5,545 bases of DNA from Clostridia bacterium (lineage in GTDB: Bacteria > Bacillota > Clostridia > Oscillospirales > CAG-382): positions 1 through 5,545 of the forward strand of contig CAAEPN010000141.1 of the NCBI GenBank assembly GCA_900757905.1, in the 5' to 3' direction. The translations under genes were made by a program, and so were the position numbers. Under the pieces are notes generated by a model. That model searched no databases. It was not told the origin of the DNA and saw only the letters and a program-made list of their open reading frames with translations. This document shows positions 1 to 5,545 of this stretch, piece by piece. Each line of letters opens with the position of its first letter. Within the stretch, counting starts at the first letter, position 1.

Positions 1-143
1 AAAATATCTATTTTATCGATGGATTCGATTTTGTGCCGCACGACGCAAAATATTTCCGTGATTCCTATCTGCACCCGACCGACGAAGGCTTTGCGTTCTA
101 TGCAGACGCTTTGGCCGGACAGTTGGAAAAAATTCCTAAATAA
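1..143 (+). CDS. SGNH/GDSL-type hydrolase, C-terminal fragment (5' end outside window)
   Basis: The reading frame is open from the window edge (first full codon at base 3) to TAA at 141-143, giving 46 residues. The visible sequence includes YFIDGFDFVP, then DSYLHPTDEGFAFYADAL, then a short basic end. The IDG segment followed by an Asp...His-Pro-Thr-Asp-x-Gly-Phe block matches the C-terminal block (block V) of SGNH/GDSL esterases and lipases. In that family its Asp and His complete the Ser-Asp-His catalytic set, and members remove acyl or acetyl groups from carbohydrates or lipids. The spacing is slightly odd: the nearest Asp is four residues before the His (D-S-Y-L-H), where the usual spacing is three. 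The serine and oxyanion blocks lie upstream of the window, so substrate and localisation cannot be judged. The gene converges on the unknown secreted-protein gene, with a shared terminator between them. Confidence 0.72.
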   Translation, partial: NIYFIDGFDFVPHDAKYFRDSYLHPTDEGFAFYADALAGQLEKIPK

Positions 144-146
144 TGC

Positions 147-183
147 AAAGAGAGCCGTCGCAGTCGCGACGGCTCTCTTTTTT
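147..183 (+). terminator. Strong intrinsic terminator between convergent genes
   Basis: Bases 147-161 and 166-180 form a perfect 15-bp stem closed by a 4-nt loop (AGTC), with a GC-rich core GAGCCGTCGC. The plus strand then has an unbroken run of six T (178-183), which makes a canonical Rho-independent terminator for the hydrolase ending at 143. Read on the minus strand, the same stem is followed by CTTTGCATTATTT, a weaker U-rich tail. It therefore probably also stops transcripts of the convergent gene ending at 200. No other terminator is visible for either gene. Confidence 0.93.
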
Positions 184-199
184 CATTTTCTCTATGCGC

Positions 200-1951
200 T
201 TAATAGGATGTATTGCTGTCGATATAATATTGATATTCGTCAACAAGATCCCAAAATTCTTCTTCGGAGTACCATTCGGCATAGTTCTCGTAATCATCGT
301 AATCGATCGCATAAAGCTTTTTCACGCGCGGATCGACCGGCTCATCATACAGTGCCACGCCGACAGCCTTGCGGAAATCGTCTTCAAGCTTTTTTGCATT
401 TAAGGTCACACGTGCGATAAGCGCATACACTTCATTTTCGGAAAGCGTAAAGAGGTTTTTGTAGGTAGTCGGCTCTTTGACCGGCTCGGCGGCTGCATAG
501 CTTACCGAAATGCCGATCGGCATAACAGTATCTCTTGCTTCACGAAGAAGAACCGATTCCGTTTCCGATAACGGGAGTATAATAGCCGGTTCATGTACCG
601 AAAGCGACTCGAGCGAAACGGCAAACGACGTTGCCGAAACGTCTAAACCGCCTGCGAACTGATATACGACTTCGGAATCCTCCGAATTGTTACTATAAGG
701 AGAACCAATGCGGAACGTAAGCGTATAGGCTTTGGCGGTCTCGTCATGATCAAACTTTGCAATGATGTTGAGTATATTGATGTCTTGAGTACCTACGGTC
801 AAATAAGCGTCCCAAACGGTGTGCTTATACGTATAGCTCGGCTTCAACCCGAGTGTCATGACCATCGGAATTTTCTCGTCGCTATCGTCCGGCAGCATAT
901 ACTCCACCCGGATATCGTAAGCGCCGTCCGTGCAATCCATGTCGATTGTTGCTTCAACAACCGCTTGTTCCATTCCAAGCAATTCACGAAAATCCATATC
1001 GCAAAGAGCCGTCAAACCGGCAAGGCTCATATCGTCACGCTTCAAGTAGTAGGTCATATCCAGACCATCAAGAGCCGTTTCCATAAATTCCGAAAACTGT
1101 TCGATCGTCTCCTCTGCTATCGACTGGTCGGTATTGCCGAGAAAAGTCTCTATGGTATTCATATACGCGACCTGGTTCTGCGCATAAGCTTTTACAGCCG
1201 CTGTTACTTCGGGCGAACCGCCTTTGGCTTTTATCGCGTAAACTTCGACATCCTTATAGGTATCTTCGGTAACCGAAGCGCCGGCAAACAGGGCTTTATC
1301 GACCTCTTTGGCGCCGGCTATATATTCCTTATATGCTGTAAGAAAATCCGAAATTTTCGCTGCAAGCTCCGGTGAAGCAAATTTCTGCCAAACCTCCGAC
1401 TGCTTGAGAGTAGCAATATCCTTATCGGTCACGCCGAGCGCCTTTGCAAAATTGGAAGAAGCAAATTTATCTAACATGTTTTCCGGCGTATCCCACTCAA
1501 CGGCATACGTGTTGCTGCCGAAAAGCTCATTGCAGCGCACGGCAAGCATTTTTGCATCGAAATACAAGCTCGCGGTGAACGGCGCGCGGTTCGGGAGCGT
1601 CGCCGCGATATCAGCGGCATAGCGGTTGGAAACCGTGTCGTAGTGCAAGGAAATATCCGCTTTGGCATTTGCGCCGAACGACGCAAGATCGATCGAAAAG
1701 TTTACCTTTCCGATATTCGAAAAGCCTTCAAAACCGGCAAGCGCCGAATCCTTCGGCAATAACTCCGGCATTTTTGCATTTTCGAGATAAGTTACAATAT
1801 CTTCGGCAATCTTTTCGACGGTAAGCACCGTATTGTGATTGATCGCACGCGGCTTTGCGGCAAAGACCGGAATAACCGTCGCGCCGGCAAGCAGACTGAC
1901 GCAAAGGACTAAACTTACCGTTTTTGCCAAAAGGTGTTTGAATGTCTTCAT
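200..1951 (-). CDS. Secreted protein of unknown function, 583 aa, with Tyr/acidic-rich C-terminus
   Basis: I do not recognise a named family. The ATG at 1951 is chosen because AAAGGAGG lies 8 nt upstream; an in-frame ATG at 1984 is upstream of that site and would bury it. The N-terminus MKTFKHLLAKTVSLVLC plus the hydrophobic stretch through about residue 28 is a typical Sec signal peptide. Likely signal peptidase I cleavage is in VFAAK, after residue 31. No lipobox, LPXTG motif or later membrane helix is seen, so the product is probably released or held non-covalently at the cell surface. The mature part alternates predicted strand-like segments (for example FSIDLASF, ADISLHYD, FTASLYFD) with helical ones, and has only three cysteines. 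The last 37 residues hold nine Tyr and twelve Asp/Glu. The gene has its own promoter at 2107-2135, a long leader, and ends at the shared terminator 147-183. An adhesion, ligand-binding or surface role is possible but is a guess. Confidence 0.85.
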   Translation of the reverse strand: MKTFKHLLAKTVSLVLCVSLLAGATVIPVFAAKPRAINHNTVLTVEKIAEDIVTYLENAKMPELLPKDSALAGFEGFSNIGKVNFSIDLASFGANAKADISLHYDTVSNRYAADIAATLPNRAPFTASLYFDAKMLAVRCNELFGSNTYAVEWDTPENMLDKFASSNFAKALGVTDKDIATLKQSEVWQKFASPELAAKISDFLTAYKEYIAGAKEVDKALFAGASVTEDTYKDVEVYAIKAKGGSPEVTAAVKAYAQNQVAYMNTIETFLGNTDQSIAEETIEQFSEFMETALDGLDMTYYLKRDDMSLAGLTALCDMDFRELLGMEQAVVEATIDMDCTDGAYDIRVEYMLPDDSDEKIPMVMTLGLKPSYTYKHTVWDAYLTVGTQDINILNIIAKFDHDETAKAYTLTFRIGSPYSNNSEDSEVVYQFAGGLDVSATSFAVSLESLSVHEPAIILPLSETESVLLREARDTVMPIGISVSYAAAEPVKEPTTYKNLFTLSENEVYALIARVTLNAKKLEDDFRKAVGVALYDEPVDPRVKKLYAIDYDDYENYAEWYSEEEFWDLVDEYQYYIDSNTSY

Positions 1952-2100
1952 GGGAAGTGCCTCCTTTAAATAAATGTAGTACAAGCAAATGTGTAACCGT
2001 ATGCAAAGCGCGATCTTGCGGGAAATGGCTGATATACTGCCAAAAATCAGCGCCGATGGACGTTTGTTTTGCAGTTATCCGAAAAATAATACGGTTTACC
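1952..2100 (-). other. Long 5' leader of the secreted-protein gene, possibly structured
   Basis: If transcription starts about 7 nt after the -10 box, near 2100, the leader is about 149 nt, long for a bacterial mRNA. The predicted 5' end (bases 2089-2099, RNA GUAAACCGUAU) can pair with AUACGGUUAC from bases 1993-2002: ten pairs with one bulged A. This would close a domain of about 107 nt that ends some 25 nt before the ribosome binding site. Inside it, GCUGAU (2046-2051) and AUCAGC (2028-2033) can form a small hairpin. I match it to no riboswitch or T-box class that I know. It is equally possible that the 1993-2002 segment is just a degenerate copy of the operator half-site. Confidence 0.35.
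1960..1967 (-). promoter_or_regulatory. Ribosome binding site of the secreted-protein gene
   Basis: On the minus strand AAAGGAGG lies here with an 8-nt spacer to the ATG at 1951. It is a full-strength Shine-Dalgarno sequence and decides between the two in-frame ATG codons (1951 and 1984). Confidence 0.9.
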
Positions 2101-2128
2101 CGTTTAATTATAACAGGTAAACCGTATT
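2088..2128. repeat. 13-bp inverted repeat around the -10 box, probable repressor operator
   Basis: AATACGGTTTACC (2088-2100) and GGTAAACCGTATT (2116-2128) are perfect 13-bp inverted arms with a 15-nt centre that contains the -10 box. One arm fills the -35/-10 spacer and the other covers the start region, the classic placement for a repressor blocking RNA polymerase. Each arm extended inwards is also an imperfect 13-bp palindrome: 2091-2103 (ACGGTTTACCCGT) and 2113-2125 (ACAGGTAAACCGT). Their centres at 2097 and 2119 are 22 bp apart, about two helical turns, so two dimers could bind on the same face of the DNA. No regulator gene is in the window. An alternative or added role is an intrinsic terminator for the glycosidase gene, because the minus strand continues with ATTTTTC after the second arm. 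Confidence 0.75.
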
Positions 2129-2135
2129 TTGTCAA
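2107..2135 (-). promoter_or_regulatory. Consensus SigA-type promoter for the secreted-protein gene
   Basis: The minus strand has TTGACA (2130-2135), a 17-nt spacer and TATAAT (2107-2112): both hexamers are exact housekeeping consensus at the optimal spacing. The predicted start is near base 2100. The -35 box begins 13 nt past the stop codon of the glycosidase gene, so the promoter fills the intergenic space tightly. Such a strong promoter would be near-constitutive unless repressed, and it is overlaid by the inverted repeat at 2088-2128. Confidence 0.88.
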
Positions 2136-2148
2136 GATTTGGACAATA

Positions 2149-4434
2149 TTAAAACTGCTCTTGGTCAAGATAGTTTTTCATAAAGTCAAGAACCGGCCGA
2201 ATGGCACAAGCCGGACGTCCGTCCTCTTTAACAAACAGTAAGTATGTGTTTTTATCGTGCTTTCCTTGCGCGTCAAGCGTGCATTCGACGGTAAAATAAG
2301 CACCGAGGTTCTTTACCGGCAGGTCAAAGGAAAGCGCCTTGACCGTTCTGTCCGAAAGCGTCTGCAAAGAAGTATGCAGCGCCTTGACTTGGTTTCCGTC
2401 CGCATCCAGAATACGCACGCCGAGTTCCGCCTTGCCGCACGCGCCCTCTCCGCTGTCGAGAACGTGAACTTCGGCATGCATAACATCGTCTTTATCGTAT
2501 GCCAGCCGCTCATGCTTTAACGAAACATGGAACGTTTTATACGCGTCGCGCACAAAATAGTATGCAAGCTTCGGGTTGCCGTAATAATCCACCAAATTGG
2601 TACAGGATACGTTCGGCCACGGCTCGTCAAAATGCCAGATGTTGATTCCGGCGGTTTTGGGATAGCGCCGCATTTGGCACTCGATGGCATACCGAAGTCC
2701 CTCGGCCTGCATATACTGACTGACCGAAACAAAGGTCTCTAAATCGTCGATATCTCCGAACAGCGGCTTGTCGCGGTAATTGTAGGTATCCCACATCTGT
2801 CCATGGTGCGCCCATGTGCAGTTTTCCTCCATGGTGGTGCGCACAAGGTTTTCCGGCGCAAGGATTTTCTTTAAGGCAGCCATATTATTCATGCCGTCGT
2901 TGCCGAATTCGCCGAGCATCAGGCACTCTTGACTGTTCAAGTACCCATAATCCGGACCGCTGTATTTCCATGGGCCATGCACATCATGGTTATTCTTCAC
3001 GCCGCTTCCGTCATACCAACAGTTTGGTCCCGACGCCGTTGACGGCAAAAACAGCCGGTCGCTGTCCAAGCGTTCAACAAGTTCTTTTAACATGGCGATA
3101 TTCTTATGCGTTTCATCCACCGGAACGACCTTTTCGAGCTTCATTAACTCGTTGCCGCCGCACCATATGGCAAGGCTCGGATGATTCCGTTTTGAGACGA
3201 TAGCCGCCGCAGAGGTCTCACGCAAAAGCGAAAGAAATGTGTCGTCGCTCGACGCGGTGTTTTCAATGCCCGACGAGGATTGGATAAGATCCTGCCACAC
3301 TAAGATTCCGAGCCGGTCGCACAGATTATAGAACGTCTCGCTTTCGATAAGCCCGCCGCCCCAAACGCGAATGAGCGTCACGTTTTCTTTTGCGGCAAGC
3401 GTTAACATTTTCTCGTAGCGCGCATCGTCCACCGCGCCGTACATGTGGTCAAGCGGCGTGAAGTTCACGCCCTTTATCGGGATCGGAACATCGTTGACAA
3501 AAATGCGGTACGGCAGAGAATTCTCCGGCGCGTCCTCGCATTTTTCAAAGCGCAGCGTGCGCAAGCCGACCGAATAGGAACGGCAGTCTGTTTCTTTGCC
3601 GTTTTCGGTTATGCGCACCGTAAGGTCATAGAGCGGCTGCGCACCGTAGCCGTTCGGATACCAGAGTTTAGGAGCTTCCACGGCAAGAGCCGCGGTTTGG
3701 GATTTCCCGCCGTCGAACGCCACGGTCGTATGCGCGACCGGCTCATTCTGATAGGAGAGCGCCACCTCGGCCCTGCAAGGCGCTTTAACGTCGTCAAGCG
3801 TGATAGAAGTCAAAACCTTTCCGTCGCAAAAACGGATATGTGTATCGGCAATATGCGCGCCGTCAAAGGCTTCGATATAGGCTTTCCCGTAAAGGCCGAG
3901 ATTCACAAGCCGTGTGCTGAAATCCCATTTATATCCAAAACGCGCCTTTTGTGTGGACGTCTTTGAGGTATAGCCGATCTGACCGTATTCGTTCGGCGCC
4001 TGTTCGATGACAACGCGAAGCTTATTCGGTTCGCCATAATTTATCTGTTCCGAAATATCGAGCTTACACGGCACGAACATGCCGGTATGAACGGCAATTT
4101 CCTTATTATTCACATAAATGTGCGCGGTATAATCGATGCCCTCGAAAACAAGGATTATCTTCTGTCCTTTTCGTTCTTCGCCAACCGTAAAGGTTGTTTT
4201 GTATACCCAAAAACGGTTTTCCACCCATTCGGCTTTGATGGAATTCATCTCATAATATGGGTCTTCGATAAGACCGGCGGCAAGCAGGTCATTCTGAACG
4301 CTGCCGGGCACTTTCGCGTCGATCCACGGGGTTTGCGGAATAAGCGTCATGCCCGTTTCCATCGATTCGCTCTGCAAGGGAGCATACGGCCAATAGCCGG
4401 CAAGCTTCCAATCGGTCAATTGTGTGATCTTCAT
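2149..4434 (-). CDS. Glycoside hydrolase family 2, beta-mannosidase-like, cytoplasmic (761 aa)
   Basis: The enzyme probably removes non-reducing beta-linked sugars, most likely mannose, by the GH2 retaining mechanism. Domain order fits the family: a jelly-roll sugar-binding domain (about 8-185), an Ig-like domain (about 195-290) with WYPNGYG, a TIM barrel (about 310-620) and a C-terminal beta domain (about 632-735). The barrel carries RVWGGG (356-361), LVWQDL, HPSLAIWCGGNE with Glu429 as probable acid/base, and LGEFG with Glu509 as probable nucleophile. The later WHFDEPWP and LVDYYGNPKLAYY segments are typical of beta-mannosidases. There is no signal peptide, so it should act on imported oligosaccharides in the cytoplasm. 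The ATG at 4434 aligns with the usual family start; a weak GGAAG site lies 6 nt upstream. The frame stays open 43 codons further upstream, but that stretch looks non-coding. At 761 aa it is somewhat shorter than many family members. Exo-beta-glucosaminidase or endo-beta-mannosidase specificity cannot be excluded. Confidence 0.9.
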   Translation of the reverse strand: MKITQLTDWKLAGYWPYAPLQSESMETGMTLIPQTPWIDAKVPGSVQNDLLAAGLIEDPYYEMNSIKAEWVENRFWVYKTTFTVGEERKGQKIILVFEGIDYTAHIYVNNKEIAVHTGMFVPCKLDISEQINYGEPNKLRVVIEQAPNEYGQIGYTSKTSTQKARFGYKWDFSTRLVNLGLYGKAYIEAFDGAHIADTHIRFCDGKVLTSITLDDVKAPCRAEVALSYQNEPVAHTTVAFDGGKSQTAALAVEAPKLWYPNGYGAQPLYDLTVRITENGKETDCRSYSVGLRTLRFEKCEDAPENSLPYRIFVNDVPIPIKGVNFTPLDHMYGAVDDARYEKMLTLAAKENVTLIRVWGGGLIESETFYNLCDRLGILVWQDLIQSSSGIENTASSDDTFLSLLRETSAAAIVSKRNHPSLAIWCGGNELMKLEKVVPVDETHKNIAMLKELVERLDSDRLFLPSTASGPNCWYDGSGVKNNHDVHGPWKYSGPDYGYLNSQECLMLGEFGNDGMNNMAALKKILAPENLVRTTMEENCTWAHHGQMWDTYNYRDKPLFGDIDDLETFVSVSQYMQAEGLRYAIECQMRRYPKTAGINIWHFDEPWPNVSCTNLVDYYGNPKLAYYFVRDAYKTFHVSLKHERLAYDKDDVMHAEVHVLDSGEGACGKAELGVRILDADGNQVKALHTSLQTLSDRTVKALSFDLPVKNLGAYFTVECTLDAQGKHDKNTYLLFVKEDGRPACAIRPVLDFMKNYLDQEQF

Positions 4435-4528
4435 ATATTTCTTCCATTGTACTTTCTCTCGCGCATAGCATATCACAGAAAGCCGCAAGATGTTTGAATA
4501 GTATGGAAATATATATTGAATAAAACCA
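4435..4528 (-). other. Intergenic gap between spoVAE and the GH2 gene, no terminator seen
   Basis: This AT-rich 94-nt spacer has no stem-loop plus U-tract that would end the spoVA transcript. The only inverted match is GGAAAT (4505-4510) with ATTTCC (4531-4536), six pairs around a 20-nt loop and without a T-run. No convincing -35/-10 pair was found either; TACAAT (minus strand, near 4450) lacks a recognisable -35 partner. Read-through from spoVAE is therefore possible. Confidence 0.5.
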
Positions 4529-4882
4529 TTATTTCCGATGGCTTTTGACAACAAGCGCGGCAAGCAGCGAAAACAACATGACCGCCGTGATGCCGGCCGC
4601 CGCGCCGGTAATGCCGCCGCACAGAATGCCGAACGTGCCCTTTTCGTTTACCGCCTTTTCCACACCCTTGATAAGCGAATAGCCGAACCCGGTGAGCGGC
4701 ACGGTTGCGCCCGCACCGGCAAACTTCACCAAAGGCTCATATACGCCCACAGCCGTAAATATCGCGCCGCTCACCACATAGCCGACCAAAATGCGTGCCG
4801 GCGTTAATTTTGTTTTGTCAATCAAAATCTGCGCAATGGCGCATAAAGCGCCGCCTACCAAGAATACCCATAAATAGATCAT
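4529..4882 (-). CDS. spoVAE: Stage V sporulation protein AE (SpoVAEb type), 117 aa
   Basis: This is a small integral membrane protein of the SpoVA complex, which moves Ca-dipicolinic acid into the forespore and releases it during germination. The sequence fits the SpoVAC/SpoVAEb family very well: IDKTKLTPARILVGYVVSGA near residues 21-40, YEPLVKFAGAGATVPLTGFG at 48-67, and a Gly/Ala-rich last helix. Hydrophobic segments lie at about 2-21, 29-48 and 84-112, and the protein ends in a basic tail (KSHRK). Length matches the usual 115-120 residues. The ATG at 4882 is chosen because AGAGAGG lies 8 nt upstream (4891-4897); an in-frame TTG at 4903 would add seven residues and has less support. It starts 4 nt after the spoVAD stop, with its ribosome site inside the last spoVAD codons, which indicates translational coupling. 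In related spore formers spoVA operons are transcribed in the forespore under SigG; the promoter is outside this window. Confidence 0.95.
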   Translation of the reverse strand: MIYLWVFLVGGALCAIAQILIDKTKLTPARILVGYVVSGAIFTAVGVYEPLVKFAGAGATVPLTGFGYSLIKGVEKAVNEKGTFGILCGGITGAAAGITAVMLFSLLAALVVKSHRK

Positions 4883-4886
4883 TTTT

Positions 4887-5545
4887 CTAACCTCTCTTTT
4901 CAAGACAGACCAAATGCCCGACGCCCGGAATGGACTGCCCTTGCTGAATGCTTTGCGGACTCATGAGCGCGCCCGTGCCGATAAGCGCCATACGGCGGAC
5001 GCTGCCGTTTTTTAACTGATCGTAAAAATGTCCGGCTGTCACAACGGCGCTGCAGCCGCAGCCCGAGCCGCCGCAGCCGACCTTTTGCTTTTCAAGGTCA
5101 TAGATAAGCTCGCCGCAGTCGCAAAGACTTTTTGCCGGGTCGTTCTTCTCCTTTAGCATCTCACGCGCAAGCGACAGCCCCTCACGCCCCAAATCGCCGG
5201 TCGCGACTGCGTCATAATCGGACGTGGTTTCGCCGGTACTGCCCAAATAGCGCAAGATCGTATCGGCGGCCGCCGTTGCCATGGCTGCGCCCATGTTGGC
5301 AGCGTCCTTGATGCCGCGGTCGGACACGATCCCATACATGCCGCGCGTTAAAAACACGCCGGTTTCATCCGGCTTTGCACGCACAAGAAGCGCCGCGCCC
5401 GCACCGGTAACGGTGGTCTGCGCCGTCGTGCCGGACACCGCGCCGTACTCTAACGGAAAACGGAACTGCCGCTCGGCAGTGCAGAAGTGTGAGGACGCCG
5501 CAACGATCGCCGAGCCGATATGTCCCGAATCGATGAGAAGCGCCG
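4887..5545 (-). CDS. spoVAD: Stage V sporulation protein AD, partial (218 C-terminal residues)
   Basis: The frame is open from the window edge to TAG at 4887-4889. It contains the highly conserved SpoVAD stretch LLIDSGHIGSAIVAASSHFC followed by TAERQFRFPLEYG, then AQTTVTGAGAALL, DLGREGLSLA and CGGSGCGCSAVV. SpoVAD has a thiolase/ketoacyl-synthase-like fold but acts as a dipicolinic acid binding component of the SpoVA channel in the spore inner membrane, not as a known enzyme. Family members are about 335-340 residues, so roughly the first 120 are missing to the right. A GTG at 5438 is an internal Val codon, not a start, because conserved sequence continues upstream of it. The middle is fairly Cys-rich (CDCGELI and the GCGGSGCGC segment). 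The order SpoVAD then SpoVAE is the standard one, and spoVAC is expected just outside the window. Confidence 0.97.
   Translation of the reverse strand, partial: ALLIDSGHIGSAIVAASSHFCTAERQFRFPLEYGAVSGTTAQTTVTGAGAALLVRAKPDETGVFLTRGMYGIVSDRGIKDAANMGAAMATAAADTILRYLGSTGETTSDYDAVATGDLGREGLSLAREMLKEKNDPAKSLCDCGELIYDLEKQKVGCGGSGCGCSAVVTAGHFYDQLKNGSVRRMALIGTGALMSPQSIQQGQSIPGVGHLVCLEKRG
4891..4897 (-). promoter_or_regulatory. Ribosome binding site of spoVAE, inside the end of spoVAD
   Basis: AGAGAGG on the minus strand sits 8 nt before the ATG at 4882 and overlaps the last sense codons of spoVAD. It supports the ATG start over the upstream TTG and points to coupled translation of the two SpoVA proteins. 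Confidence 0.85.

Noticed and set aside
746..1375. Plus-strand 209-residue open frame
   Set aside because: It lies antisense inside the secreted-protein gene, has no matching ribosome site or recognisable protein features, and is explained as a shadow of the real frame.
1952..1984. Upstream in-frame ATG at 1984 as start of the secreted protein
   Set aside because: It would add 11 residues before the signal peptide and place the AAAGGAGG site inside the coding region; the ATG at 1951 has ideal spacing to that site.
1728..2168. Minus-strand 146-residue open frame crossing the control region
   Set aside because: It runs through the promoter, leader and start of the secreted-protein gene in another frame, and no protein family is recognisable.
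3445..3966. Plus-strand 173-residue open frame
   Set aside because: It is antisense within the well-supported GH2 gene and has an Arg-rich composition typical of a shadow frame.
4505..4536. Inverted GGAAAT / ATTTCC as a spoVAE terminator
   Set aside because: Only six AT-rich pairs, a 20-nt loop and no T-run; it also overlaps the spoVAE stop region.
4435..4563. 43-codon N-terminal extension of the GH2 protein
   Set aside because: It overlaps the end of spoVAE, has no family-like sequence, and the domain normally begins near MKITQLTDWKLAG at 4434.
5436..5438. GTG at 5438 as the start of SpoVAD
   Set aside because: The frame continues to the window edge with strongly conserved SpoVAD sequence (DSGHIGSAIVAASSHFCTAE), so this is an internal Val codon.

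Overview
This 5.5 kb window looks like chromosomal DNA of an endospore-forming Clostridia-type member of the Bacillota. The main evidence is the tail of a spoVA operon (SpoVAD then SpoVAE) with close matches to known motifs. AGGAGG-type ribosome binding sites and a promoter of exact TTGACA-17-TATAAT form also fit. An uncultured gut-type Clostridia is plausible but is inference.

Layout, left to right: (a) 1-143, plus strand: the 3' end of an SGNH/GDSL-type hydrolase. (b) 147-183: a strong intrinsic terminator with a perfect 15-bp stem, between two convergent genes. (c) 200-1951, minus strand: a 583-residue secreted protein of unknown function with a signal peptide and a Tyr/Asp/Glu-rich C-terminal tail. 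(d) 1952-2148: its control region, holding a consensus promoter whose -10 box lies between the arms of a 13-bp inverted repeat, followed by a leader of about 149 nt. (e) 2149-4434, minus strand: a cytoplasmic GH2 family, beta-mannosidase-like glycosidase. (f) 4529-4882, minus strand: SpoVAE (SpoVAEb type). (g) 4887-5545, minus strand: SpoVAD, with its N-terminal third beyond the window edge.

Four of the five genes run leftward. spoVAD and spoVAE are 4 nt apart and form a translationally coupled pair that acts in dipicolinic acid transport during spore formation and germination. The glycosidase gene follows after 94 nt with no evident terminator or strong promoter between, so read-through from the sporulation operon is possible. 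The secreted-protein gene has its own strong and apparently repressible promoter starting 14 nt after the glycosidase stop. No gap exceeds 300 bases. No tRNA, rRNA, CRISPR array or mobile element was seen.

The best candidate for something undescribed is the secreted orphan protein together with its control region: a perfect promoter, two operator-like sites 22 bp apart, and a leader whose 5' end can pair with a segment near the ribosome binding site.
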